NCBI GenBank assembly: GCA_008360955.1 | Contig: LUCM01001935.1 | Span: 108,025 to 172,024 of the forward strand | DNA length: 64,000 nucleotides | From: Fasciolopsis buskii | Taxonomy: Eukaryota; Platyhelminthes; Trematoda; Plagiorchiida; Fasciolidae | Direction of reading: 5' to 3' | In this document: in pieces, positions 12,413 to 22,354 of the stretch | Layout: every line of letters begins with the position of its first letter | Position numbering within the stretch: position 1 is the first letter of the stretch | Position numbers and translations under genes: made by a program | Notes under the pieces: generated by a model | What the model was told of the DNA's origin: nothing | The model's input: the letters and a program-made list of their open reading frames with translations, nothing else | The model's database searches: none

Positions 12413-14496
12413 TCAAGGTCAATACTTTTCCCCGCGAACTCGTGTGTTCCAGTTCCCTTTTGTAATGATGAAAACGACACTTAGCTAACTGGTAATAACG
12501 GCAAGTTCTTGTTCACTTTTTGCATAAAATTTTCAAGGTAATGTTACTGCATAAAGGCAAGTTGTTTTGTGGTCTTAATCAGTGTTTGGCAAATGTGTAA
12601 ATTCACTCAAAACTGGATTATATTTCACCATCTTCACTTGCACACAACAGACTTCTTTTCCTTTGGAACTACCTAAGGCACTGACTTGAAAGCAACTTAG
12701 TTTATATTTCTCTTTTAAAGTGATTTCCATTATTAAATTCTGTATTTGTTCCAGTGAAAACGGTTAGAAAGGGATACGGATTAACGTGGTCCACTGCATT
12801 TGCACATACGCCTTCCCAAGCAATCGGTCTCTTGCTTACACAGACCACATGCATTTATTGTATTAAAATCAATTTACGAGACGTGATTTAGCATCCTAAA
12901 TCCAGAGGATAGAATTCGTTCGCTGCACCGATTTTCTGCTTCATATATTGACTCCAATCCACCACCTGGTCTAAGGGACCGGGCTAGAAAATTGTGCATG
13001 AGCATTTCATGCCAACCAAAGCGGAATTTCAGATCCGATTTTGTATTGATCAATGAGCATTCACCAGTTAAATTCACTGAAGCGTGTGTTTATGGTACGA
13101 GAGTAGCTAGGTTTGAAAGAAGACCGGTATTTCGGGAAGGCTCTCCGACTATATTGTCTGGTGCTTGATGGATGAAATTATCCCGGGAACTGTACGAACA
13201 CAAAATCTTATCATTCATTCGGATGTTTTCTGACTGCGGACTTTGGTATCTTTTTTAGCTCAGCTGTGCCTAACCAAACAGAAACTGCCAATGAATCAAT
13301 GCGCTGATTTCCTCAATCGACTCTTTCGTCAATGGTATTCATCTGGTTACACCTGTGGGATAACGTATATGTGGCATTTGACTCCTAATCCGGTGGCGGA
13401 TAAAATATATGCCACCAAGTCGTTGCGTATTCCTAAATAGATCGGGCTCATATTTACGGAGCACGCAGCCGCAAACCAGCACTGGAAGTGTTTCGAGCGT
13501 TTTGAGATTTTCCTGGGACATCTTATCCATATAAAATCCCACATGTATCCATTGGTGGCACAGCAGCGTGGAAAGAATGACCAGAAATGTTGTAGGGACA
13601 CGGCTATTTGACTCCTTTTGATATATTGTTCTTGAAGAGGCATGTCGGTCACACTTTTTGCTCACCAGTTCCACTGAATTCCCTGGAAGTGTTGCACCTC
13701 TGACCTGGATTGACCAAAAGGCGTACGGAATGGTATGATGATCATGGGCTCCCAACGGTTAGATGTTTTATAGACCAAGCCTTCTGGCCAACAGACCGTG
13801 GTGAAGCTGCTTAAGGTGATCATTACTTTGATCTGAGAAGTTGGGCATCTTACAGTGGCAGTGGGACAACGAAATATAGCAGGAAATCGGTGAGGCATTG
13901 GAGTTCTGGAAGAGTTAACAAATATTTTCGAGGCGTTTGATCTACTTGGTTTTTGTCAGGTATGTACCGAGTGAATCCAGAAATGTGGAGCATACTGCGG
14001 ACCGAAAACAGCGCAGCGAAAATCTAATCACAACACAAGCCAACGAAACAGAATCAGCTGAGTGAGCTAGATCAAGTTCCAAGAATCCGTTCCCCCATCG
14101 AGTCGTCTGCGGTGAATTGTTTTGACCTTTATTTCATCAAAATGCAGGTCTTAGATTCTGTAGGACAGGCCTGTGTAAAAATTCAGTTGGTCTCATTAAA
14201 GGCCTCAAACGTACTTCTTTGAACAGATTTCCAAGTGCTCTAGAGTCTCTATCTAGCAAAACGGAAACCGGTTACTTCAACACCGGAAAAGAGTAGATAA
14301 CCTTCTGTCGAGATATGGATCTAAGGACAAACTTTCTTTGGAGTCGCATCACCAGTTTTGTAGTTGTTACCGCGCCGAGTACCCGTACTTGGTACTCCCT
14401 CTCCGGCCATTTTTTTCTGATGCAAACAAAATAGCAGAGCCAAACTACCAGGGTAGTACATGAGTAAAAAGGCAGTTGAGCAATAGGGTACTAAGT
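12413..14496. other. stretch with no supported gene
   Basis: Between 13243 and 13608 the plus strand is open except for one TAG, behind a TTTTTTAG acceptor-like site, while the minus strand is open for 138 codons over 13339-13755. The two frames compete and neither has a recognisable domain, so I do not call a gene. Nothing else stands out. Confidence 0.35.
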
Positions 14497-14545
14497 GAAA
14501 ACATCTGCTGACCAGCAGTACCTGCAAAACCGGCCGCGTGTTTCC
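14497..14545 (+). ncRNA. degenerate hammerhead ribozyme-like motif, copy A
   Basis: Order of elements: CTGACCAG (core CUGANGA, with position 8 changed), a 3-bp stem II CAG/CTG closed by TAC, CAAAAC (the GAAA box with its G lost), then ACCGGCC in place of ACC-GGT-C, then GCGTGTTTCCGGAG. Sequence after the core matches copies B and C (CCGGAGAAATTT). On its own this copy would not be called; it is reported because it aligns with copies B and C block by block. Cleavage activity is not expected. Confidence 0.4.
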
Positions 14546-14904
14546 GGAGAAATTTTACTCTCCGATCCTCATAAATAGCTTATTAAGTACAACGAAACGC
14601 ACTCCACAATCTCTAGTAGTTGATTCAATAGGTTTTTGCTTTGTTGGAATTGTGGCCGCTACTAAACTAAACGAATATAATTTTGGATCCCTGTCAGTTG
14701 TTTGATGGCATGACACATGGTGATTCCTGGGAAGATTTTCGTCAGTCAGGCAAATCTAACCTTCAGAAAGGGGATCTAAGGCACGAACGTATTGGTTTTT
14801 CTTCTAAGTAGTGTATTTCCCAGCGATTCAACTAAGATTTTAGTGAGAAACTTGGAAAGGAGCACACTAGTATAGGAATGGTTGGACTGAATTATACCAG
14901 ATAC

Positions 14905-14952
14905 GCATACCTAAAGAGTGACAATAACCGCGAAACCGATCGTGTGCTTCCG
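14905..14952 (+). ncRNA. hammerhead ribozyme-like motif, copy B
   Basis: Stem I 5' strand GCATAC pairs with GTGTGC after the cleavage site (all six pairs, one G-T). Between them lie CTAAAGAG (core CUGANGA with G5 changed to A), a stem II/loop TGACAATAACCG, the invariant CGAAAC, and CGATC in place of CGGTC before the presumed cleavage point. The layout is that of a type I hammerhead in which stem III is reduced to the near-palindrome ACCGAT with no loop, as in minimal hammerheads that act as dimers. Decayed at one essential core base, so probably inactive. Confidence 0.5.
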
Positions 14953-15252
14953 GGGAAATTTTGTTCACCCATCCATATGCAAAACATACTACTGAGAAGA
15001 ACGATCAAGACCAGAAATTCGGAATTTGGATGCGCATTTTCCCGTCCCCACTGGGATTCCCACACTTTGGAATAAATCCAAAAGGAAGACGCATGACTGA
15101 CAGGGATAGTCAAACATCAAATATGTGCAGTCATGCGGACATACAAAAGCACATGTCGCTCCATTGCCATGCGACAACAAATAAATCCATTGACTCACTA
15201 CTAAGCAATTGCCTGACCTACACATCCACTCGGTTTGGATCGGTGTGTCTAG

Positions 15253-15396
15253 TGTATCGCCAAGTGTGGGTGCTGGCGTGAAATTATCGGTTGTTCATAT
15301 TCCCAGTAATTATATCGTGTATGAAACCTCTCATTACGGTTACTTTTACAATTTAACCCACCGTTTACACAGGGCCAAACTGTCCTCCGGTCAAGA
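15253..15396 (+). CDS. putative internal exon of an unrecognised gene
   Basis: Bounded by an acceptor-like TGTGTCTAG and a strong donor (AAGA|GTAAGT). The 144-nt exon (phase 1 in, 2 nt left over) is open only in the frame giving VSPSVGAGVKLSVVHIPSN, then YIVYETSHYGYFYN, then LTHRLHRAKLSSGQ. Composition is varied and protein-like, with aromatic and polar alternation suggestive of a beta-rich extracellular or enzyme domain, but no family is recognised. The acceptor has only a weak pyrimidine tract. No partner exon was identified on this strand. It lies about 0.8 kb beyond the 3' end of the ODAD2 gene, tail-to-tail with it. Confidence 0.35.
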
Positions 15397-15744
15397 GTAA
15401 GTTTCCAGTGGGCCTAGCTATTGGTCCAGCGTCAATGAACAGTTTGAACAAGTGCGAGCCGTTCGACAATGGAACAAGACCCAGCCACCCTACCACTCTT
15501 TACAGAACTAATTTACTCCAGCAGATTAATATTGTAATCAGGAGATGCATTCTAGTAAAGTCGGCTCGTGTTAGTTATGCCACATAGGCATTTAGTATCC
15601 TGCCACTTCACCAGTGGTTTGTAGCGAAAGGCTGCCGCTCAGCATGTGTATGCTCAAGGGCACTACAACCAGGTTGATGGCATTTAGAACCTTAAATTCG
15701 TAACACTGGTGGCAACGTCAGAACAGTTAGCTTCAATCTGTCTA

Positions 15745-15845
15745 ATTAACACGATCCACCAAAATAGGCTTCAAACCTGGAGGTTCGAACTGGGAGCTTG
15801 CCAGTACCGGTTGCCTATCCATTCAGCTATCATTTGATATCTAAG
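15745..15845 (-). repeat. tRNA-like SINE head, copy 5
   Basis: Minus strand: A box TAGCTGAATGG near 15825 and B box AGTTCGAACCTCC near 15785, about 45 nt apart. The downstream body resembles the main SINE family only weakly, so this may be a related subfamily. There is no complementary acceptor stem and no CCA-ready 3' end, so I do not call it a tRNA gene. Confidence 0.5.
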
Positions 15846-16122
15846 ATCTCTCACAAAATACTGTACACCCGCAGTTTAATGACAAAGGAACTAAAAAGAG
15901 CAACAGGAGCACAATGCTCATCTACTGCGGGCATTTAAGTCCTAATAAGTTATCATTCAGGCGCCAAGATCAATATTATGAAAAACTATGCTATCATTTC
16001 ATAATTACAGCTGGAGCTATATTCACCACAACACCTCAAATTAAGAGTACCGGATCAGTTTATCATTATAAACTCGACAAAATCACCAATTAATTATCAA
16101 TAAGAGCGTAGTGACAGCATCG

Positions 16123-16128
16123 TTTATT
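16123..16128 (-). promoter_or_regulatory. polyadenylation signal AATAAA for the ODAD2-like gene
   Basis: A perfect AATAAA on the minus strand about 115 nt after the stop codon of the ODAD2-like exon. Position and strand fit a short 3' UTR. No A-rich tract follows in the genome, which argues against the exon being a recent processed retrocopy. Confidence 0.6.
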
Positions 16129-16241
16129 TATAAAGAGAATAAGTCTTGATAGTTACCTTACCTATCGTATCAAAGATCACACTTTTATTAGCTATTCATA
16201 GTGCAAAAGAAGTCTGTACTCCATTATTCTTCCTAAGGTGG

Positions 16242-19200
16242 TTATTTTTTACCCGCACCTCGACTTGGAGACAGACTAAGCCTGGCAATACGACCAATCA
16301 CGTGCGCCGCAGCTGTTTGCAAATCATGCGGCGCATTGCACATTATTTGTAAAAGAGCGGACGTTACGTCTAGTGCGCGAATCCAGGAACAGATTATGCT
16401 GTCAGCACTGAGAACGTTCAGAGCGTGCGCGGCACTAATTTTCAACTCCGGACTGCCAAGTCGGACAAATTCGATCAGAGCGTTCAGAATTTCTCGGTCC
16501 CTGAAGGCTCTTATCACGACATCGGAACTGCCAAACTGTGTAATAGCCGAAGAGATACCTATGCGGAGGCAGTCTTCCTGGGCGATCGTTGTCAAATCGG
16601 CCAAAAATGGCACCACTCCTAATTCGACCAATATTGCCCGTCCCTGATCCTCTGACGCGATCTCGGCTAAAACCGAGCACAGTGCGGATAAGATTTGTTC
16701 TTTTTCCAAGTTAGATTTTTTTGTAGATGTTCGCAAATCCATGTATTCATTTCGCAACGCTTGTACGAGATAACCCAAGGAACTGCTTACGGGCCTTAGC
16801 AATGCCGAACGACTGGGAGCGGCTTTTAGAGATCCCCTCACTGCCCACAAAGCGGCTGTTCGAACACGTATGTCCGGATGAAAACTTAACGAGAACAAAT
16901 AACGAAATCCATTCTGTTTGTTTAGCAATTGCATCAGATTTATATCCGCTGCCATTGCGGAAATCGCGTTGATTGTGGGAACCAGTATATCCGGAGATAC
17001 ATGGGTGAGTAGATCGATCAGATTACTGAGACTGGATGAGCTTGATACTAATTGCTCTTGGACTGCCGGTAACCGAGCTATGAGGGATAGACAGTGAATG
17101 TTCAGTGCGCAAACCCTTTCCAAAAGAGTTACCTTTTGTAACCGCGGCGAGATTGCACAGTTTGGTTGACGATAAGTCATTAAATATTGAGGTAAAGTAT
17201 TAAGTAGTTTTATCATACAATTTGTGGCCCCCAGTTCGTTCAGAGCAATCAGGTTTGATTCCAGAGTGGAACATCGACCAATTGTCGCCAGAATGGTGTG
17301 CAGCAGCTGGAAAGTAAGTGACTCGTCCTCAATGTCAGCTGAAGTTCTTGGTGAAGAGGAACCCGGACGAGACTGGCTTACTGAGTGACCCGACATACGG
17401 AGACGTGCAATACGAACTTCTGGCTGCTTCGACTCGGTTGCAGTGGATGAATTGTTGTTTTCTTCTTTCTTCCCATGGCGTTCCGCACTGCAGTCAATCG
17501 TGACTCCGCAGCCTGAGTCAATCCACCCAGAACGCAATATTTTAGTAGCGTCATTTGTTTGGCTCTTCAGGTTCAAGCATATCGCATTCAAACCCCCAAG
17601 TGTATAAATCATATCCTTGGTTTTATCATCATCCGCACAATAATACAATGTTCGAGAGCATTGCAATTTGACTTTGGCGTCTTCACAAAGCAGATGCTTT
17701 ATTAGGAAGTTCAGGATACCTTCTGTTCGTATGGACAGTCGAAAGGCTGCATCTGTGGCGCAACCCTGCAAAATACCGAGAACAGGGACAAGGATTTTTT
17801 CACTTTTCTTCTTAACCAGTTTCACTAGGGTCAAAACCAAACCGGCACGCTGCATAATTCGTCTGTTGATTGTACTTCGACTAAAACGCCATAAAGCAGT
17901 AGCCACGGAGACTAAGACACGTTCCCCTCGAAGCATGTCTTCTTTGGCACGATGCAACACCTCGTTGGCCAAACTTGGTCGTCTACCACCTTGCTGCTCA
18001 CCTATCATTGTGGCATCTGGGGCTGCCTCAACTGCCGCTCGTTGTGTGGTCATGTTCAACAAGCAGACCAAATGTTGTATTCCTTTCGTTTGTGGGATGA
18101 TTTGGCGTGCTTCGTTTAGTAAAGCTAAATCGGCTAACAAATCGGAAGTCATCACTTGGATATTGTCATCCGATTCCAGTAACAGGTCAACTAAAACTTG
18201 CACCGCACCATAGGCAATTGCCATTCGACGCAAATACATCACTTGAAATAGGGAAGAGAGCAGCTGCATTGAAGCCAATTGTACAGAGGTAATTTTACAC
18301 TCGAGCAAATTGAGTAACAGAGCAATTCCGTCACTCTCTTCAACTGCTTGGACAACCTCTGGGCTTCGCTTGATCAATCGATTCAGTGATAGCAGAGCTA
18401 TCATTGTACCCTGGACGTTAGTTATATTCACATAACGGAATAGTTTGATAATTTTGAAATACAGATGTCCCATTTCAGATGGACTAATCGACTGGAAGAC
18501 GATAAATTCCTCAAAATCTTTCCTCTGCAGTTCCTCGTCAATCTCATGTGCAAACGGACTGGCTTCAATTTCCGGAATTTCCGGGTCCAGTGTTTCTTCC
18601 ATTTCTTGTCTTAATGAATCCATGTCCAATTTGTAAAAATCATTAAAAGCGACTTGTTTGATTTTTGGGTGCCTGTTTCTTTCTTGGGTTATAAAATCCG
18701 TGAATCGGCTTTTGTTCCCGGCTTTTTTCAACTTACTGACCACTTCTTCATAAGGTCTTTTCTGAATTGATTTAGGGACATACCTTTCCGGGCGTTTCAC
18801 AAGAACGGGCGATCCGGAATTCTGATTTTTGTCTAAGCCAAGAGCATTCTGTAACTGTTCATGATGATTGTGCCACTCTTGTATAATTCTTGTCATAGAA
18901 AGTGTCTTTTTTGATGATGTGGAAGATATGGAATCAATTGAAGTCTGCCTAGAATTGATCTGTTCTCTGCTTCCACTCATGTTGGAATTTTCTGAAGTTG
19001 TAAAATGTGATTCGATGTTTTGTTGTATCGGTGGGAAATGGACGTCATCTTGAATACCTTCCATGTGAAAGTCAAAATTATCGCAGAGCGTACGTGAACT
19101 GAGCAGACGAAAAATCGAAATTTGCCACAGATCCTTTGAGTCACGTGAATTCAAACGCGTAGTGAGTAATAACTGCAGCAAATTATCAACACGCAAACCA

Positions 19201-19252
19201 TAACTGAACCAGGAGAAAAATGGATAAGGTTTTAGTATATTGATGAAATGTA
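16242..19252 (-). CDS. ODAD2: ODAD2/ARMC4-like outer dynein arm docking protein, large 3' exon
   Basis: About 1,000 uninterrupted codons. The first 200 or so residues are divergent and polar. An acidic block (about residues 220-250 of the open frame, PEIPEIEASPFAHEID) leads into RKDFEEFIVFQSISPSEMG and then a long run of armadillo repeats to the end, interrupted by a polar, Ser-rich insert (about residues 570-625). The finish DLQTAAAHVIGRIARLSLS closely parallels the C-terminus of vertebrate ARMC4. Known role of the family: part of the complex that anchors outer dynein arms to axonemal doublets in motile cilia; flukes have cilia on miracidia, flame cells and sperm axonemes. Start: an in-frame TGA lies just upstream of 19268 and no ATG precedes 19062-19064, whereas TTTTTCAG ends at 19253, so I begin the exon at 19252 and expect upstream exons. 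ARMC3 fits less well. The vertebrate gene has many introns; here one exon holds nearly everything. Confidence 0.8.
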
Positions 19253-19599
19253 CTGAAAAATCAGCCAAGACTGTCCGTCACTGTCATTAGATCTGATTTC
19301 TTACTGTCGTTATGCCTGGAGCAGAGAATATTTGTCCTGATCATGGTTATGGTTAAATATGGACAATGGTGTTTGGGTATTTGTAATTGCTGCGTACGAT
19401 GGTAGGACCGCAAGTCACTTCAAACTTACATCCACCCTTGACGCATCAAATGCTCAATAAATTATAAGGTTCCACTACTCATTTCTAGAATCCTAAAACT
19501 AACCGAATGTAAACAGAAAGAGATTTTTGCTTAATCACATTTTATTCAATAACAATAAATGGAAAATCTTGCTGCGACGAAAGTAGAACGCGGCGGAGA

Positions 19600-20330
19600 T
19601 GCACTATATCCCCATTTATTTTCAACTTTGTCAGGTGATGCTTTGCAAGACGCTTTATCTGATCTTTAGACGGTAGAGCTGAACTCCTTACAGGGAGAAG
19701 AGTTTCTGAATTGGAGTATGTCAATGATATCGCCATGCTAAGTGATAATGAACAAGCAATTCGATGAGCGTTAGACCGCTTACGGAATGAGGTCTCTAGA
19801 TACGGCATGTCCTTTGTATCTTCAAAATGCAAGGCACTTCTTCAAGACTGGCGGGAGACTGTACCTCCGCTCACTTTGTGTGGTGATCGGTTAGAGGTAG
19901 TCGATAGTTTAAAGTACCCAGGGAGCCTAATCATACATGACCGCCGTGTTTGGGGGAGGTCACATCACGAACTGCGAAAGCCAGAGTAGCTTTCGCGAAT
20001 CATCGACACTTGTGGCGGCGCCACAACATCCGGCATTCCCTCAAAGGAAGCGTGCAATGCCACAGTTCGCAGTGTTCTTATTTATGGCAGCGAGATGGGC
20101 TATTCGCGTTGAGGACGTCCGGCGATTTTGTTTTCGACCAACGATATCTCCGATATATTGCTCCAGTCTGATGAGAACATGGGGCGAGCAAAGACGAGGT
20201 GCATCGTCGTGTGTTTGATTCAGACAGTCGTCCTCTGATTGAGATTGTGTATGTCTATCCATCGTCTAACTTTCCGTGCTCCTTTTGCACGTAGCTGGGC
20301 AAGATTGAAAGCAGTGACACAGGTATGCCT
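19600..20330 (+). mobile_element. non-LTR retrotransposon fragment, C-terminal half of RT
   Basis: Plus strand with frame changes: LEYVNDIAMLSDNEQ near 19700 (the YADD catalytic box mutated to YVND, so the aspartate pair is broken), MSFVSSKCKALLQDW near 19810, LTLCGDRLEVVDSLKYPGS near 19880, LWRRHNIRHSLKGS near 20020, RVEDVRRF near 20110, SIARIWW-like remains near 20160, and FRAPFARSWARLKAV near 20270. The order is that of the RT C-terminal half plus the LINE tail domain. It sits about 350 bp upstream of the ODAD2-like exon in opposite orientation, probably inside that gene's upstream intron. Confidence 0.85.
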
Positions 20331-20477
20331 GCCCGTAACTCTCCTCTCCAAACATTTTTATACTTTTACACTCCCGGATCGGTGTTTCCTACCACAATAT
20401 AATTTGCAGTGTCAGGATATGTATGGAAGCTCAACGCTGAAGAGTATAAGAGTATTTGGACAAGAGATCACAGGGTA

Positions 20478-20526
20478 AGTATACCTGACTAGCGGCAATA
20501 ACTGCGAAACCGGTCGTTTGCTTTCG
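20478..20526 (+). ncRNA. hammerhead ribozyme-like motif, copy C
   Basis: Stem I GTATAC pairs with GTTTGC downstream (five of six positions, one of them G-T). Core CTGACTAG (position 8 changed), stem II CGG/CTG closed by CAATAA, invariant CGAAAC, then the exact palindrome ACCGGT and C as the cleavage nucleotide (GTC). Followed by TTTCGGAGAAATTT, shared with copies A and B. A stem III of ACC/GGT without a loop cannot fold in one molecule but pairs perfectly between two copies, the known behaviour of minimal dimeric hammerheads. The changed core base makes activity doubtful. Confidence 0.5.
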
Positions 20527-20529
20527 GAG

Positions 20530-20725
20530 AAATTTCATCCACTCAGATACTACTTTTAATTTCTATATATATGCATATATTCTTGTGGCATTTTGTCTTC
20601 GTTTCTGAGGTTGGCTCAGCCTAACAGACAAAGATTACCAACAAATCACAATTTTCATTCTTCTATGGACTCATCAATGGAAAGCTTCTATGCACACTCA
20701 TGACGCTACAAATTAGATTCTAGTG

Positions 20726-20756
<31 letters not shown>

Positions 20757-21895
20757 ATCCTCTCAGGCTTTACTTTTAATTACAGGTGCACCAAGTAACC
20801 GATCGGAATTCTGACAACTCAGTAATAAAGAAGGTTGAATACTATGTGGTGCACCTGAGAAAACCTGAGTGCACCAACAATTATGTAGATATAGGAGGGT
20901 CTAAAAATTAACGATACCCTGTAAGTTCGAATGAATAAAGAAACGATGGATAAAACAAGATAAGCAAAACACCTTTTCGCGATTACAAATTGTGTCTGTT
21001 TCTAGTCCCGTGTGTTGCCTTAAAAACGTTACGACAAAATCTTTGAAATACTATTTTCCGGTGTTAAAATTTGTCTATGCCATTTTAATGACACTGCATA
21101 CCAGAGAGAAGAATTAAAAGGAGGGAGCTGATTTATTGAACTTGGTCGTTTTTACCGTGTAATACTGTCACAATAATACTTTCGAGTCATGTACTGGTAA
21201 TTCATATTTAAACGTCAGATTGAACTATCCTTCGTATCAATAAGTGTAAGAGAACAATGAAACAAAATAAATTGCTGGCATCTACAAGATGTGCTTAAGT
21301 CCAAAAAATTTACAATGGCTTACGTTTGTGGTAATGTGAATATTCTGAATTTCAGATTCTTAATCTGGAGTAGTTGCACTGCTCATTACAGTTTACAGTC
21401 GATGCTTTAATATACACTCTTTCCCCGAGCTCTGCCGTTTTAACTCAGCGGTATCAAATGCAACACGAATTTCACACCTCTGTTTAGCCCATCGACGGAC
21501 TCTTTCGGTTTGCCTTTGACATTCTTGCTAACATGTATGCTTTTGATATACATTCTGGTCATGACTTTACTGATTGATTTTAGGTGATTAAAAAACTGAT
21601 AACTTTAAATATTCCTCCATATGAATCACTAAGTAGCCACATACACAGATGGCACTGGTCTTCTGCAGTCCATGCATCAGCCGGAATCTGAAGCTTAATT
21701 GCGCCGCGATGGTTCTTCATTTTTATCACTGATGCCCTGAAGGTTTTGTAAGGTGAATTGAGTGAATGGGAAGTTGTGTGGACTACGTTCGTAGCAAAAT
21801 TGCTGTCAACGTTTACCGTAAGAGATTAGACCTATTACAAAATTATTTGTCATGCAAAATCACTAGCAAGCTAACGAGTGACAAACCATGGAATC
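20530..21895. other. AT-rich intergenic or intronic stretch
   Basis: Holds an AT microsatellite near 20.7 kb and no recognisable coding sequence on either strand. Confidence 0.4.
20726..20756. repeat. AT dinucleotide microsatellite
   Basis: Thirty-one nucleotides of alternating T and A with one TG interruption. Confidence 0.9.
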
Positions 21896-21899
21896 ACTG

Positions 21900-22050
21900 T
21901 GTGGCTAAATTATCCTTGTTGAAATTCATCAGCAATACATATCCACCGCACCTGCACTGGGACCTCAACTCACGAGGAAATGCCTAAAATTCTACTACTA
22001 ACTCTGAACAAGTAGCCAATCTCTGTAAGCTACGTTTAATGTCTTCGGCG
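21900..22050 (-). repeat. tRNA-derived SINE, copy 6
   Basis: Minus strand head with an A-box-like TAGCTTACAGAGATTGG near 22030, worn B box near GAGTTGAGGTCCC, then the family body GGTGCGGTGGATATGTATTG and ATTGCTGATGAATTT. Faces copy 7 head-to-head across about 110 nt, repeating the arrangement of copies 2 and 3. Confidence 0.65.
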
Positions 22051-22164
22051 TAATCGTACTTTCTGGATGACAGTTATCCGTCAATGGGAGGAGACTTTTG
22101 TGCGCCGTCGACCGGTGGCCGTTCAAATCAGCAAATTTTAGGCGCTATTTCATTTACTGAAATT

Positions 22165-22350
22165 TAACTAACTGTTGAGGACCTATTTGGTTGGCTTAAC
22201 AGCTAGTGCGTTCGATTCAATTATTCATCCATGGTTCATGCCCAAGGGGGAGTGTGATGAGTAAAGACAACAAATGATTTCCAACAAAGAAGGGGCAGCT
22301 TTACAGTGCTTCTACGATTTTTAGCTAAATGCTGAGGCCGCATGATGAAT
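22165..22350 (+). repeat. tRNA-derived SINE, copy 7
   Basis: Plus strand: head GGTTGGCTTAACAGCTAGTG, B-box-like GGTTCATGCCC near 22230, and the family tail GCAGCTTTACAGTGCTTC near 22300. Together with copy 6 it forms an inverted, head-to-head pair. Confidence 0.6.
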
Positions 22351-22354
22351 GATG

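Noticed and set aside
13339..13755. 138-codon open frame on the minus strand, overlapping a nearly open plus-strand reading
   Set aside because: No recognisable domain, no good splice signals on the minus strand, and the plus reading has an internal TAG. An open frame of this size is expected by chance in 64 kb.
15780..15835. tRNA gene suggested by good A and B boxes
   Set aside because: No acceptor stem pairing and no anticodon arm could be drawn; it fits the SINE heads elsewhere in the window.
20165..20195. CTGATGAG in the 20.2-kb LINE fragment
   Set aside because: It lies in RT C-terminal coding sequence (degraded IARIWW block), with no GAAA box or pairing stems around it.
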